A DNA stretch of 35,643 nt from UBA3478 sp036782715 (GTDB taxonomy: Bacteria > Bacteroidota > Bacteroidia > Flavobacteriales > Flavobacteriaceae), in the NCBI GenBank assembly GCA_036782715.1, contig DAIPYN010000017.1:1-35643 (forward strand), read 5' to 3'. Numbering within the stretch: the stretch's first letter is position 1; each line of letters begins with the position of its first letter. A model generated the notes under the pieces. It ran no database searches. It saw only the letters and a list, made by a program, of their open reading frames with translations, and was not told the origin of the DNA. The position numbers were made by a program, and so were the translations under genes. Below are positions 8,465 through 16,698 of this stretch, one piece after another.

Positions 8465-8472
8465 CAAATTTA
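8465..8472 (-). promoter_or_regulatory. -7 element upstream of the TPR-like membrane protein gene
   Basis: TAAATTTG read on the minus strand (8472 to 8465) matches TAnnTTTG and sits 23 bases before the ATG at 8441. I see no clear TTG at the -33 spacing. Confidence 0.5.
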
Positions 8473-8522
8473 AGGATTTAAATAGCTTTAAAATTTTTAG
8501 TTTTATGATTTAAAAATATCCT

Positions 8523-8530
8523 TATATTTG
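8523..8530 (+). promoter_or_regulatory. -7 element of the proximal rpmH promoter
   Basis: TATATTTG followed by GCAC, as at the rpmE2 and rpsF promoters. It is 40 bases before the ATG. The upstream region is T-rich but has no exact TTG at 20 bases. Confidence 0.6.
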
Positions 8531-8570
8531 CACCCAATATTTTTAAGCTGAAACATTAAGCACTTAAGCA

Positions 8571-8729
8571 ATGAAAAGAACATTTCAACCCTCGAAGCGC
8601 AAGAGAAGAAACAAACATGGATTTAGAGAGCGTATGGCTTCTGCCAATGGGCGTAAAGTTCTTGCTAGTCGCCGTGCTAAGGGACGTAAGAAACTAACTG
8701 TATCATCAGAGCCTCGACACAAGAAGTAA
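8571..8729 (+). CDS. rpmH: 50S ribosomal protein L34
   Basis: A 52-residue, very basic protein starting MKRTFQPSKRKRRNKHGFRE and continuing with the ASANGRKVLASRRAKGRKKL core of L34, which binds 23S rRNA in the large subunit. The C-terminal tail (TVSSEPRHKK) is slightly longer than the 44-46 residues of many L34 proteins. It has its own promoter and a strong terminator. rnpA, dnaA or yidC, frequent neighbours of rpmH in other bacteria, are not next to it; carB follows instead. Confidence 0.97.
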   Translation: MKRTFQPSKRKRRNKHGFRERMASANGRKVLASRRAKGRKKLTVSSEPRHKK

Positions 8730-8760
8730 TGACGATCTGCTGATTTACAAATAATTAATT

Positions 8761-8791
8761 AGGTGTTACTTTTGGGTAACACCTTTTTTTT
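8761..8791 (+). terminator. Rho-independent terminator of rpmH
   Basis: A perfect 9-bp stem, AGGTGTTAC (8761-8769) with GTAACACCT (8776-8784), a 6-base loop and a run of T to 8791. Confidence 0.92.
8767..8774 (+). promoter_or_regulatory. Candidate -7 element for carB inside the rpmH terminator
   Basis: TACTTTTG matches TAnnTTTG and spans the stem-loop junction of the rpmH terminator. It is the only such match between the two genes, 48 bases before the carB ATG. The -33 position reads TTTA rather than TTG, so support is weak. Confidence 0.3.
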
Positions 8792-8822
8792 GAAATATAA
8801 CTAACGAAAGTCACCACGAAAA

Positions 8823-11675
8823 ATGCCAAAAAGACAAGATCTCAATTCAATTTTAATTATTGGTTCTGGACCAATTGTTATCGGTCAAGCATGTGAATTT
8901 GATTATTCTGGTTCACAATCTCTTCGCTCATTAAGAGAGGATGGAATCGAAACGATCCTTATTAATTCGAATCCGGCCACTATCATGACCGACCCTTCAA
9001 TGGCCGATCACGTCTATTTAAAGCCACTGAATACCAAATCAATTATTGAGATCCTTAAAGCGCACCCAAACATTGATGCTGTTTTGCCAACCATGGGAGG
9101 GCAAACTGCACTGAATTTATGTATTGAGGCCGACGAGAAGGGTATTTGGAAAGACTTTGGAGTTGAGATTATTGGTGTTGATATTGATGCTATTCAAATT
9201 ACTGAAGATCGTGAGAAATTTCGCGATTTGATGCAAAAGATTGACATAGGAATGCCTCCTCAAGCTTCAGCTAACTCTTTCTTAAAAGGTAAAGAGATCG
9301 CTCAAGAATTTGGATTTCCACTTTGTGTTAGGGCTTCTTTTACTCTGGGTGGTGCCGGAGCATCGATTATTTATGACCCAGAGAAATTCGACAAGCAGTT
9401 GAGTTACGGTTTAGAGATTTCTCCGATTCATGAGGTAATGATTGATAAGGCACTCATTGGATGGAAAGAATATGAACTAGAACTTCTTAGAGATAAGAAC
9501 GACAATGTTGTTATTATCTGTACGATCGAGAATATGGATCCGATGGGAATTCACACGGGGGATTCTATTACCGTTGCTCCAGCAATGACGCTATCTGATC
9601 GCACTTTCCAGCGCATGCGCGACATGGCTATCAAGATGATGCGAAATATCGGAGATTTTGCAGGAGGTTGTAACGTACAGTTCGCAGTGAGCCCTGACGA
9701 TGCCGAAGATATTATAGCCATCGAGATTAATCCTCGTGTTTCTAGATCTTCAGCGCTAGCCTCTAAAGCCACAGGATACCCAATTGCAAAAATTGCTACG
9801 AAATTGGCTATTGGTTATACGCTTGATGAATTACAGAATCAGATTACGGGTACGACTTCAGCCTTATTCGAACCAACGCTAGATTACGTTATCGTAAAAA
9901 TTCCGAGATGGAACTTCGATAAATTCGAAGGTGCTGACCGATCTCTAGGACTTCAAATGAAATCGGTAGGAGAGGTAATGGGAATCGGAAGAAGCTTTCA
10001 AGAAGCATTGCATAAAGCCACCCAGTCACTCGAAATCAAGCGTAACGGCTTAGGAGCGGACGGTAAAGGGTACACGAACTACGATGAAATTATACAGAAA
10101 CTTACGGTAGCTAGTTGGGACCGTGTTTTCGTCATCTATGATGCGCTTCAATTGGGTATTCCTTTAGAACGAATTCACGAGATTACTAAAATTGACCGCT
10201 GGTTTTTACGTCAGTACGAGGAACTCTATCTGCTTGAAAAGGAAATCTCAAAACATACTATAAATACTCTTAATCGAGATTTACTTCTCGAGGCCAAACA
10301 AAAAGGGTTTGCAGATCGTCAGATTGCTCACATGCTTGATTGTCTTGAAAGTCAGGTTTATCAAAAGCGTGAAGATCTTGGAGTAAAAAGAGTTTATAAA
10401 CTGGTAGATACTTGCGCTGCCGAATTTGAAGCTCAAACTCCTTACTATTACTCGACCTTTGAAGCAAGCCTTAAAAACGCTGACGGAGAAACTTATGTTT
10501 CTAACGAATCGGTAGTAACTGACCGCAAGAAAGTAGTTGTTTTAGGATCGGGTCCGAACCGTATCGGTCAAGGAATCGAATTTGACTATTGTTGTGTTCA
10601 TGGAGTCTTAGCCGCCGCCGAGTGTGATTATGAGACGATCATGATTAACTGTAATCCAGAGACGGTTTCAACTGATTTCGATACGGCCGATAAATTATAT
10701 TTCGAGCCTGTTTTTTGGGAACACATCTATGACATTATTAAGCACGAGAAGCCCGTAGGGGTCATCGTTCAGTTAGGAGGTCAAACGGCATTGAAACTGG
10801 CAGAAAAATTAGAGCGATACGGAGTGAAGATTATCGGTACAAGTTTCTCTGCTCTTGATTTAGCAGAAGACCGTGGTAGTTTCTCTACACTCCTAAAAGA
10901 TAATAATATTCCTTACCCTAAGTTTGGTGTGGCTGAAAATGCAGAAGAGGCGTTACAGCTTGCCGATGAGTTAGGATTCCCACTTCTTGTGCGACCGTCA
11001 TATGTACTTGGAGGGCAGGGAATGAAAATTGTGATTAATAAGAAAGAGCTAGAGGCTCATGTAGTTGATTTACTTCGCAGCATTCCAAATAACAAACTGC
11101 TTTTAGATCATTATTTAGATGGAGCGATTGAAGCTGAGGCGGATGCTATTTGCGATGGTGAAGATGTCTACATCATCGGAATTATGGAGCATATCGAACC
11201 TTGTGGAATTCACTCAGGAGACTCGAATGCTACGCTACCTCCCTTCAATTTAGGAGAATTCGTAATGCAACAGATTAAAGATCACACACGAAAGATTGCT
11301 CTTGCACTTAATACTGTTGGATTAATTAATATTCAATTCGCCGTTAAAGACGATACCGTATACATCATTGAAGCCAACCCACGTGCTTCTAGAACGGTTC
11401 CTTTCATTTCAAAGGCTTATGGAGAGCCTTATGTTAATTATGCGACCAAAGTGATGCTAGGAGAGAAGAAGCTCAGCGACTTCAATTTTAACCCACAACT
11501 AAATGGTTATGCGATTAAACAGCCCGTTTTCTCGTTCAATAAGTTTCCAAATGTGAATAAGAATCTAGGTCCTGAAATGAAAAGTACTGGAGAGAGTATC
11601 TTGTTCATTGATGATCTTAAAGATGACGCCTTCTACGACTTATATACACGTAGAAAAATGTACCTATCGAAATAA
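8823..11675 (+). CDS. carB: Carbamoyl-phosphate synthase large subunit, lacking the C-terminal allosteric domain
   Basis: It makes carbamoyl phosphate from bicarbonate, ammonia delivered by CarA, and two ATP, for pyrimidine and arginine synthesis. Two homologous ATP-grasp halves are clear. The first starts ILIIGSGPIVIGQACEFDYS and contains CNVQFAVSP and EINPRVSRSSALASKATGYP. The second starts VVVLGSGPNRIGQGIEFDYC near residue 565 and contains INIQFAV and EANPRASRTVPFISKAYG. The protein is 950 residues against about 1070 in E. coli. It stops just after PEMKSTGE in the second half, so the MGS-like domain that binds UMP, IMP and ornithine is absent. To my knowledge this short form is usual in Flavobacteriia. 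No carA is adjacent. Confidence 0.96.
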   Translation: MPKRQDLNSILIIGSGPIVIGQACEFDYSGSQSLRSLREDGIETILINSNPATIMTDPSMADHVYLKPLNTKSIIEILKAHPNIDAVLPTMGGQTALNLCIEADEKGIWKDFGVEIIGVDIDAIQITEDREKFRDLMQKIDIGMPPQASANSFLKGKEIAQEFGFPLCVRASFTLGGAGASIIYDPEKFDKQLSYGLEISPIHEVMIDKALIGWKEYELELLRDKNDNVVIICTIENMDPMGIHTGDSITVAPAMTLSDRTFQRMRDMAIKMMRNIGDFAGGCNVQFAVSPDDAEDIIAIEINPRVSRSSALASKATGYPIAKIATKLAIGYTLDELQNQITGTTSALFEPTLDYVIVKIPRWNFDKFEGADRSLGLQMKSVGEVMGIGRSFQEALHKATQSLEIKRNGLGADGKGYTNYDEIIQKLTVASWDRVFVIYDALQLGIPLERIHEITKIDRWFLRQYEELYLLEKEISKHTINTLNRDLLLEAKQKGFADRQIAHMLDCLESQVYQKREDLGVKRVYKLVDTCAAEFEAQTPYYYSTFEASLKNADGETYVSNESVVTDRKKVVVLGSGPNRIGQGIEFDYCCVHGVLAAAECDYETIMINCNPETVSTDFDTADKLYFEPVFWEHIYDIIKHEKPVGVIVQLGGQTALKLAEKLERYGVKIIGTSFSALDLAEDRGSFSTLLKDNNIPYPKFGVAENAEEALQLADELGFPLLVRPSYVLGGQGMKIVINKKELEAHVVDLLRSIPNNKLLLDHYLDGAIEAEADAICDGEDVYIIGIMEHIEPCGIHSGDSNATLPPFNLGEFVMQQIKDHTRKIALALNTVGLINIQFAVKDDTVYIIEANPRASRTVPFISKAYGEPYVNYATKVMLGEKKLSDFNFNPQLNGYAIKQPVFSFNKFPNVNKNLGPEMKSTGESILFIDDLKDDAFYDLYTRRKMYLSK

Positions 11676-11697
11676 GAAGTCCTATTCAACAATAAGA

Positions 11698-13092
11698 TTA
11701 AAGAGACCAGTCGTGGTGAAAAATACCTGGCTGGTCTTTTCTTTCATAGGTGTGTGACCCAAAGAAATCTCTTTGCGCTTGTACCATATTTACCGGTAGA
11801 TCTGAACAGTGTAGCGTGTCATAGTAACTTAAACTACTTGAAAGTGTCCCAATAGGTAATGCATTTTTTACGCCAGATAAAACCAGTTCTCTTAACCCTT
11901 CAACGGCTTGATTTAAAGACGATTTGAAGTGGGTAGATTCAAACAGATGCGGAATACTTTCTTGTTCAAAACTCGTTGCTAAATCACCTAACATTCTCGA
12001 TTGAATAATACAACCTCCGCGCCAAAGCTTAATAACACTTACTAGATCGATTTGATAATCATAAACTTTTGAGGCTTCACTAATTTGTTGTAGACCTTGC
12101 GCATATGCGATTGCAAAGCTTGCGTATAATGCCTGTTCTGCTTGTTCAACTAGTGTATTGAAATCAATCTTTTCTGGATGTGGCTTATTGCCTGACAGTC
12201 GTACTCGTAATTCTTTTAAGGCCGACAAGGCTCGTTGGCTTACAGCCATATCAATGCTAGGGATTGCAATTCCTAGATCCATGGCGTTTTGAGAGGTCCA
12301 TTTACCTGTCCCCTTTTGTTTTGCCTTGTCTAGTATGTTGTCGACCAGTTCCCCCTTTCCTTCAGGGTCTTTCGTTCCTAAAATAGCTGCGGTTATTTCA
12401 ATTAAGAAAGACGATAATCTTCCTTTTTGATAACTATCAAATGCAGACTTTGCATCTGCGTTAGAGAATCCGTAAAATCTGAAAAGTGCGTAGACTTCTG
12501 CAATACTCTGCATGATGGCATATTCAATACCATTATGAACCATTTTCACGTAGTTACCTGCACCTGATTTGCCGACATAAGAAACACAGGGTTCACCCTC
12601 ATATTTTGCTGTAATTGCTTCGAAAATGGGAGCCACCCTTTGGTAGGCTTCAAGCTCACCTCCTGGCATGATACTAGGTCCCTTTCTCGCTCCTTGAGCA
12701 CCACCAGAGACACCGGTTCCTAAAAACAGAAGCCCTTGACTATTTAGATACTGCTCACGCCGCTCAGTGTCAAGAAAATGACTATTACCCCCGTCGATGA
12801 TTAAATCACCTTTATCGAGTTTAGGAATCAATGATTCTATCACCTGGTCAACAATAGCTCCAGCAGGAACTAAAAGCATGATGGTTCTAGGTGAGGTAAG
12901 GCTTTCAAGAAAATCATCAGTGGATGTGTATGCTTCAAGTTGGTGATCTTCTGAACACTCAGATTTCATGGCACTAACTTGTTTCTGGTCAAGATCTAAA
13001 CCACTTACTTGAAACCCATGATCTGCAACATTGAGCAGTAGATTTCGTCCCATTACACCTAATCCAATTAAACCGAAACTTGATTTATTCAT
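11698..13092 (-). CDS. gnd: 6-phosphogluconate dehydrogenase, decarboxylating
   Basis: It oxidises 6-phosphogluconate to ribulose 5-phosphate and CO2, making NADPH. The 464-residue protein has the nucleotide-binding GLGVMGRN loop near residue 10, the family signature GVSGGAQGARKGPSIMPGG, the catalytic KMVHNGIEYA segment, and LWRGGCIIQSRML in the helical domain. It lies divergent from zwf and pgl, so all three enzymes of the oxidative pentose phosphate branch are encoded together. Its 3' end is 22 bases from the end of carB, tail to tail. The length is close to the usual 470 residues. Confidence 0.97.
   Translation of the reverse strand: MNKSSFGLIGLGVMGRNLLLNVADHGFQVSGLDLDQKQVSAMKSECSEDHQLEAYTSTDDFLESLTSPRTIMLLVPAGAIVDQVIESLIPKLDKGDLIIDGGNSHFLDTERREQYLNSQGLLFLGTGVSGGAQGARKGPSIMPGGELEAYQRVAPIFEAITAKYEGEPCVSYVGKSGAGNYVKMVHNGIEYAIMQSIAEVYALFRFYGFSNADAKSAFDSYQKGRLSSFLIEITAAILGTKDPEGKGELVDNILDKAKQKGTGKWTSQNAMDLGIAIPSIDMAVSQRALSALKELRVRLSGNKPHPEKIDFNTLVEQAEQALYASFAIAYAQGLQQISEASKVYDYQIDLVSVIKLWRGGCIIQSRMLGDLATSFEQESIPHLFESTHFKSSLNQAVEGLRELVLSGVKNALPIGTLSSSLSYYDTLHCSDLPVNMVQAQRDFFGSHTYERKDQPGIFHHDWSL
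11701..11740. terminator. Possible bidirectional terminator between carB and gnd
   Basis: AAGAGACCAG (11701-11710) can pair with CTGGTCTTTT (11731-11740) over 10 bp with one wobble pair, followed by pyrimidines; T/A-rich tails occur on both sides. It lies within the last codons of gnd. The 20-base loop makes it only moderately convincing. Confidence 0.4.
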
Positions 13093-13116
13093 AGTTATCC
13101 ACTTTAAATTCTAAAA

Positions 13117-13149
13117 CGAAATTAAGGATGTATATTCGCCTTGTCGCAA
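13117..13149 (-). promoter_or_regulatory. Candidate gnd promoter
   Basis: Read on the minus strand: TTG (13149-13147), 22 bases, TAATTTCG (13124-13117), 24 bases before the gnd ATG. The -7 has C for T at one position. A similar TATATTCG occurs on the plus strand at 13131-13138 for zwf, without a clear TTG. Confidence 0.4.
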
Positions 13150-13183
13150 AAATCGAATAATTCTGACCAATTAAAAAGCGTTT

Positions 13184-14722
13184 ATGTCATTCACGAAGGC
13201 CGATTCTCAATTAATTGTTCTATTTGGAGCCTCAGGTGATCTTACTTCAAGAAAATTAATTCCGGCATTAATTCGTTTATTCGACAGTGATTTAATCGCT
13301 CAAAACACTCGCATACTTGGGGTAGGTAGAAGTTCTTTTTCGAACGAGGAATTTGCCGCTAAGGTGCTTCTCGAAAACAAACATCTTTCGAAGGATGTTT
13401 GTAAAACAAGCTTTGATCATTACGCCGACCGATTTTTATACTTCACCTTAGAGAAGGACTATCTCGATGACTATGCGGCTTTGGCAAAAAAGGTATTTGA
13501 AACCGATAAGACATTTTCTTTAGAGGGTAGATATTTATTTTATTGTTCTACTCCACCTAATCTTTATGAGTCTATTGCTGAGCGATTAAAGTCAGCAGGA
13601 TTGTTAGATGATCACAAAGGGTCAACTTCATTTCGACGATTGGTGGTTGAAAAGCCCTTTGGCTATAGTCTAGAAACTGCTAAAGCGATCAATGAAGGTT
13701 TACATCGATATTTTAAAGAGGAGCAAATCTTTAGAATTGACCATTATCTCGGCAAGGAAACTGTACAAAACCTTTTAGTAACTCGATTTTCGAATTCAAT
13801 TTTCGAGCCTCTTTGGAATTCCAAATATATAGAGCGCGTCGAGATTACCAATGCAGAAGCTGATGGTGTTGCCCTCAGAGGTGGTTATTACGATCACACT
13901 GGAGCACTTCGCGATATGTTTCAGAACCATCTTTTACAATTGGTTTCTCTGGTGATTATGGAGCCTCCTCAGTCTGAAAGCTCTGAAGATATTAGAAATG
14001 AGAAAGTAAAGGCGCTCGAAGCATTAAGACCATTGCTTACGGGTGAAGATATTGAGCGTAATACCTTAAGAGGCCAATACACGGCCTCAAGAATTCATGG
14101 TGCGCTGGTTGAAGGTTATCGAGAAGAACAGGGAGTTGCTGAACAATCACTAACCGAAACCTATGCTGCAGTTCGATTTTTTGTGGATAATGAGCGATGG
14201 AAGGGCACTCCCTTTTACGTGAGAACGGCTAAGCGAATGCCTACAACGGTTACCGAACTTGTAATCTACTTTAAGCGACCTGAACAGCAAATATTTCAGT
14301 ACAGTGCTGGCCATTCGAAGAAGAATATATTGGTCATTCGTATCCAACCGAATGAGGGTATTCTTTTGAAATTCGGTGTAAAACAACCTGGCCAAGGATT
14401 TAAGGCTCAGCAAGTAAATATGGATTTTTATTATGACAGTTTCACTGATCGAAAAGTATTGCAAGCCTACGAACGCCTCTTACTAGACGCCTTAAATGGT
14501 GATGCTACGCTCTATGCTAGGGCTGAAGAGGTTGAGAAGGCATGGGAATTTGTAGATCCGATCATTGCGCATTGGAATAGTCAGAATATGCCGATGCACG
14601 GGTATCCTGCGGGTACTTGGGGCCCTAAAATGTCTAACGAGTTGATTGAGGGTCCAGGTTATTGGAGAAATCCTGGCGAGCACCTGACCGATGATGAAAA
14701 TTATTGTGTAATTTCATCTTGA
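13184..14722 (+). CDS. zwf: Glucose-6-phosphate 1-dehydrogenase
   Basis: It oxidises glucose 6-phosphate to 6-phosphogluconolactone with NADP, the entry step of the oxidative pentose phosphate pathway. The 512-residue protein has the nucleotide-binding FGASGDLTSRKLIPAL motif at about residues 14-29, the VVEKPFG strand, and the active-site signature RIDHYLGKETVQN with the catalytic His and Lys. The length is typical of bacterial Zwf. The stop overlaps the pgl start by one base (TGATG), so the lactonase is translationally coupled. It is divergent from gnd across 91 bases. Confidence 0.98.
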   Translation: MSFTKADSQLIVLFGASGDLTSRKLIPALIRLFDSDLIAQNTRILGVGRSSFSNEEFAAKVLLENKHLSKDVCKTSFDHYADRFLYFTLEKDYLDDYAALAKKVFETDKTFSLEGRYLFYCSTPPNLYESIAERLKSAGLLDDHKGSTSFRRLVVEKPFGYSLETAKAINEGLHRYFKEEQIFRIDHYLGKETVQNLLVTRFSNSIFEPLWNSKYIERVEITNAEADGVALRGGYYDHTGALRDMFQNHLLQLVSLVIMEPPQSESSEDIRNEKVKALEALRPLLTGEDIERNTLRGQYTASRIHGALVEGYREEQGVAEQSLTETYAAVRFFVDNERWKGTPFYVRTAKRMPTTVTELVIYFKRPEQQIFQYSAGHSKKNILVIRIQPNEGILLKFGVKQPGQGFKAQQVNMDFYYDSFTDRKVLQAYERLLLDALNGDATLYARAEEVEKAWEFVDPIIAHWNSQNMPMHGYPAGTWGPKMSNELIEGPGYWRNPGEHLTDDENYCVISS

Positions 14723-15420
14723 TGGATAAAAGAATCTACTCGAACAAATCAGCTTTAACTGAAGCATTTGCTCATTACTTAGCTCAGTTAATTACAGAAA
14801 AGTTAAGTACGCCCTTAGGTTACAAAGAAGGTTTTCATTGGTCATTATCTGGAGGAAGTACGCCTGTTGGATTGTTTGATTTCTTAGTCGAACGTTATCG
14901 TACCCAAATTGATTGGTCATCTGTTTACTTTTATTGGGGAGATGAACGTTGCGTAGCTCCAAATGATTCACAGAGTAATTATGGGATGACCTGCAAACAT
15001 TTACTCAATCATATCGACCACCAAACAGATCATGTCTTTAGAATCAAAGGGGAGGATGATCCAGAGGTTGAGGCAGATCGTTATCACCAACTTTTAAAGG
15101 CTCATCCTATTATGGATTTGGTGATGTTAGGACTGGGAGAAGATGGGCATACCGCTTCAATTTTCCCCCATGAAATCGATCTATATAACGCAGATACCTA
15201 TGCTGTCGCGGCCAGTCACCCTGAAGGTCAACGCAGAATAAGTATGACTGGTAAAATGATCGATGCCGCTACTCAAACGGTATTTTTGGTCTCAGGTGCG
15301 TCTAAGGCAACCGTTGTTGAAGAGATTGCCAATAATAAACCTACCGCTGTAACCTATCCAGCAACTTTAGTCAAGAATGCGATATGGTTTTTAGACGAGA
15401 ACGCCGCGTCACTCCTCTAA
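14722..15420 (+). CDS. pgl: 6-phosphogluconolactonase (DevB/SOL type)
   Basis: A 232-residue enzyme that hydrolyses 6-phosphogluconolactone, the step between Zwf and Gnd. Visible family motifs are SLSGGSTP near residue 50, YFYWGDERCV near residue 74, and MLGLGEDGHTASIFP near residue 136. The start is the ATG at 14722 (MDKRIYSNKS), which shares a base with the zwf stop; an ATG six codons upstream falls inside zwf and adds no conserved sequence. The last 12 bases overlap the end of rmuC, tail to tail. Confidence 0.95.
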   Translation: MDKRIYSNKSALTEAFAHYLAQLITEKLSTPLGYKEGFHWSLSGGSTPVGLFDFLVERYRTQIDWSSVYFYWGDERCVAPNDSQSNYGMTCKHLLNHIDHQTDHVFRIKGEDDPEVEADRYHQLLKAHPIMDLVMLGLGEDGHTASIFPHEIDLYNADTYAVAASHPEGQRRISMTGKMIDAATQTVFLVSGASKATVVEEIANNKPTAVTYPATLVKNAIWFLDENAASLL

Positions 15421-16695
15421 GGCTCTATTTAAATTAGCCTCAGGTAGATCTTTTTTGGTTTTAGCTCCCAGTTCTCTTAATTTATCAATACTACGAACGA
15501 CATTACCACGGCCTAAGTGAAGCTTATTCATGGCATCTTCGTAGGTTTTTTTAGCGTCATTCATTCTTAACCCTACTTTATTCATATCCTCGATAAACCC
15601 TACGAACTTGTCGTGCAGTGCTCCCGCCTTTTGAGCAATTTCGAGTGCGTTTTTATGTTGCCTATCGGTGTTCCACATGGTGTCAATAGTGCGCAACGTA
15701 GCGAGAAGCGTGGTAGGTGTTACAAGAATAATATTTTGGTCAAACGCCTTTGAATACAGTAACGGATCTCTTTGGAGGGCAACTCCGAAAGCGGGTTCGA
15801 TAGCAATAAATAAGATCACAAATTCAGGTGAATTGACCTCGTATAAGTCTTCGTAACGCTTTTCACTGAGTTCTTTAATGTGTCTTTGTATTGAATTTAA
15901 ATGGAGCTTTGCAAAAGTTTCCTTCTCTGTTTCATCCTCAGTATTGATCAATTGCTCGTAGTGAACTAGAGATACTTTCGAATCGATGATGAATTTTTTA
16001 TCATCGGGTAAATTGATAATTACATCAGGCATTAAGCGCCTACCTTCTGCGGTTGTAAAACTCTGTTGAACTGAGTATTCAATGTCTTTACGAAGGCCTG
16101 ATTTCTCAAGAATTCGTTCAAGGACCATTTCACCCCAGTTTCCTTGCATTTTATTATCCCCTTTCAATGCTTTCACCAAATTTGCAGCTTCATTTTGCAT
16201 GAGAAGGCTTTGCTCTTGCATGTGCTTTAATTCAACCTTAAAGGTTTCGTGAAAGGTTAAATTTTGCTTATTCGAATCCTCAACCTTTTTTGAGAAATCA
16301 CTGATTCGTTCTCTAAGCGGATCGAGTAAAAGCTTAATACTTTCCTTGTTTTGCTCATTCATTTTCGATGATTTCTCATCGAAAATTTTCTGAGCTAGAT
16401 TTTCAAATTCAGTTTGAAATTTTTTCTGTAAGCTTTCTAATTCTTTAACTCGCTCATCTTCCTTTGATTTTAAGGAGGCGAACTCTGCTTCGAGATGGAT
16501 GAGCTGACGTAATTGCTCTTCTTTTTCTTGCGAAACCGATTTTAAACTAGTCTCTGAGGTACTAAGTTGATCAGTTAACTGTCTAATTCGTTCATTAAGA
16601 AGTGTTTGTGACTCAATAGTACTTAATCTCTTGCCGAAATAAAAGCCTGCGCCACCTAGAATAAGTGCGAGTATAGTAAGTGCGATCTCAGCCAT
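15409..16695 (-). CDS. rmuC: DNA recombination protein RmuC
   Basis: A 428-residue RmuC family protein, linked in E. coli to limiting inversions at short inverted repeats and carrying a predicted nuclease-like core. A hydrophobic helix at about residues 4-20 anchors it. A long, charged coiled coil follows to about residue 175, then the RmuC domain with MQGNWGEMVLERILEKSGL, the nuclease-fold-like DVIINLPDDKKFIIDSKVSL, and FVILFIAIEPAF. It is the second gene after the S41 lipoprotein gene, only three bases away, so the two are probably cotranscribed, though no functional link is known. Confidence 0.94.
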   Translation of the reverse strand: MAEIALTILALILGGAGFYFGKRLSTIESQTLLNERIRQLTDQLSTSETSLKSVSQEKEEQLRQLIHLEAEFASLKSKEDERVKELESLQKKFQTEFENLAQKIFDEKSSKMNEQNKESIKLLLDPLRERISDFSKKVEDSNKQNLTFHETFKVELKHMQEQSLLMQNEAANLVKALKGDNKMQGNWGEMVLERILEKSGLRKDIEYSVQQSFTTAEGRRLMPDVIINLPDDKKFIIDSKVSLVHYEQLINTEDETEKETFAKLHLNSIQRHIKELSEKRYEDLYEVNSPEFVILFIAIEPAFGVALQRDPLLYSKAFDQNIILVTPTTLLATLRTIDTMWNTDRQHKNALEIAQKAGALHDKFVGFIEDMNKVGLRMNDAKKTYEDAMNKLHLGRGNVVRSIDKLRELGAKTKKDLPEANLNRALEE

Positions 16696-16698
16696 TTC

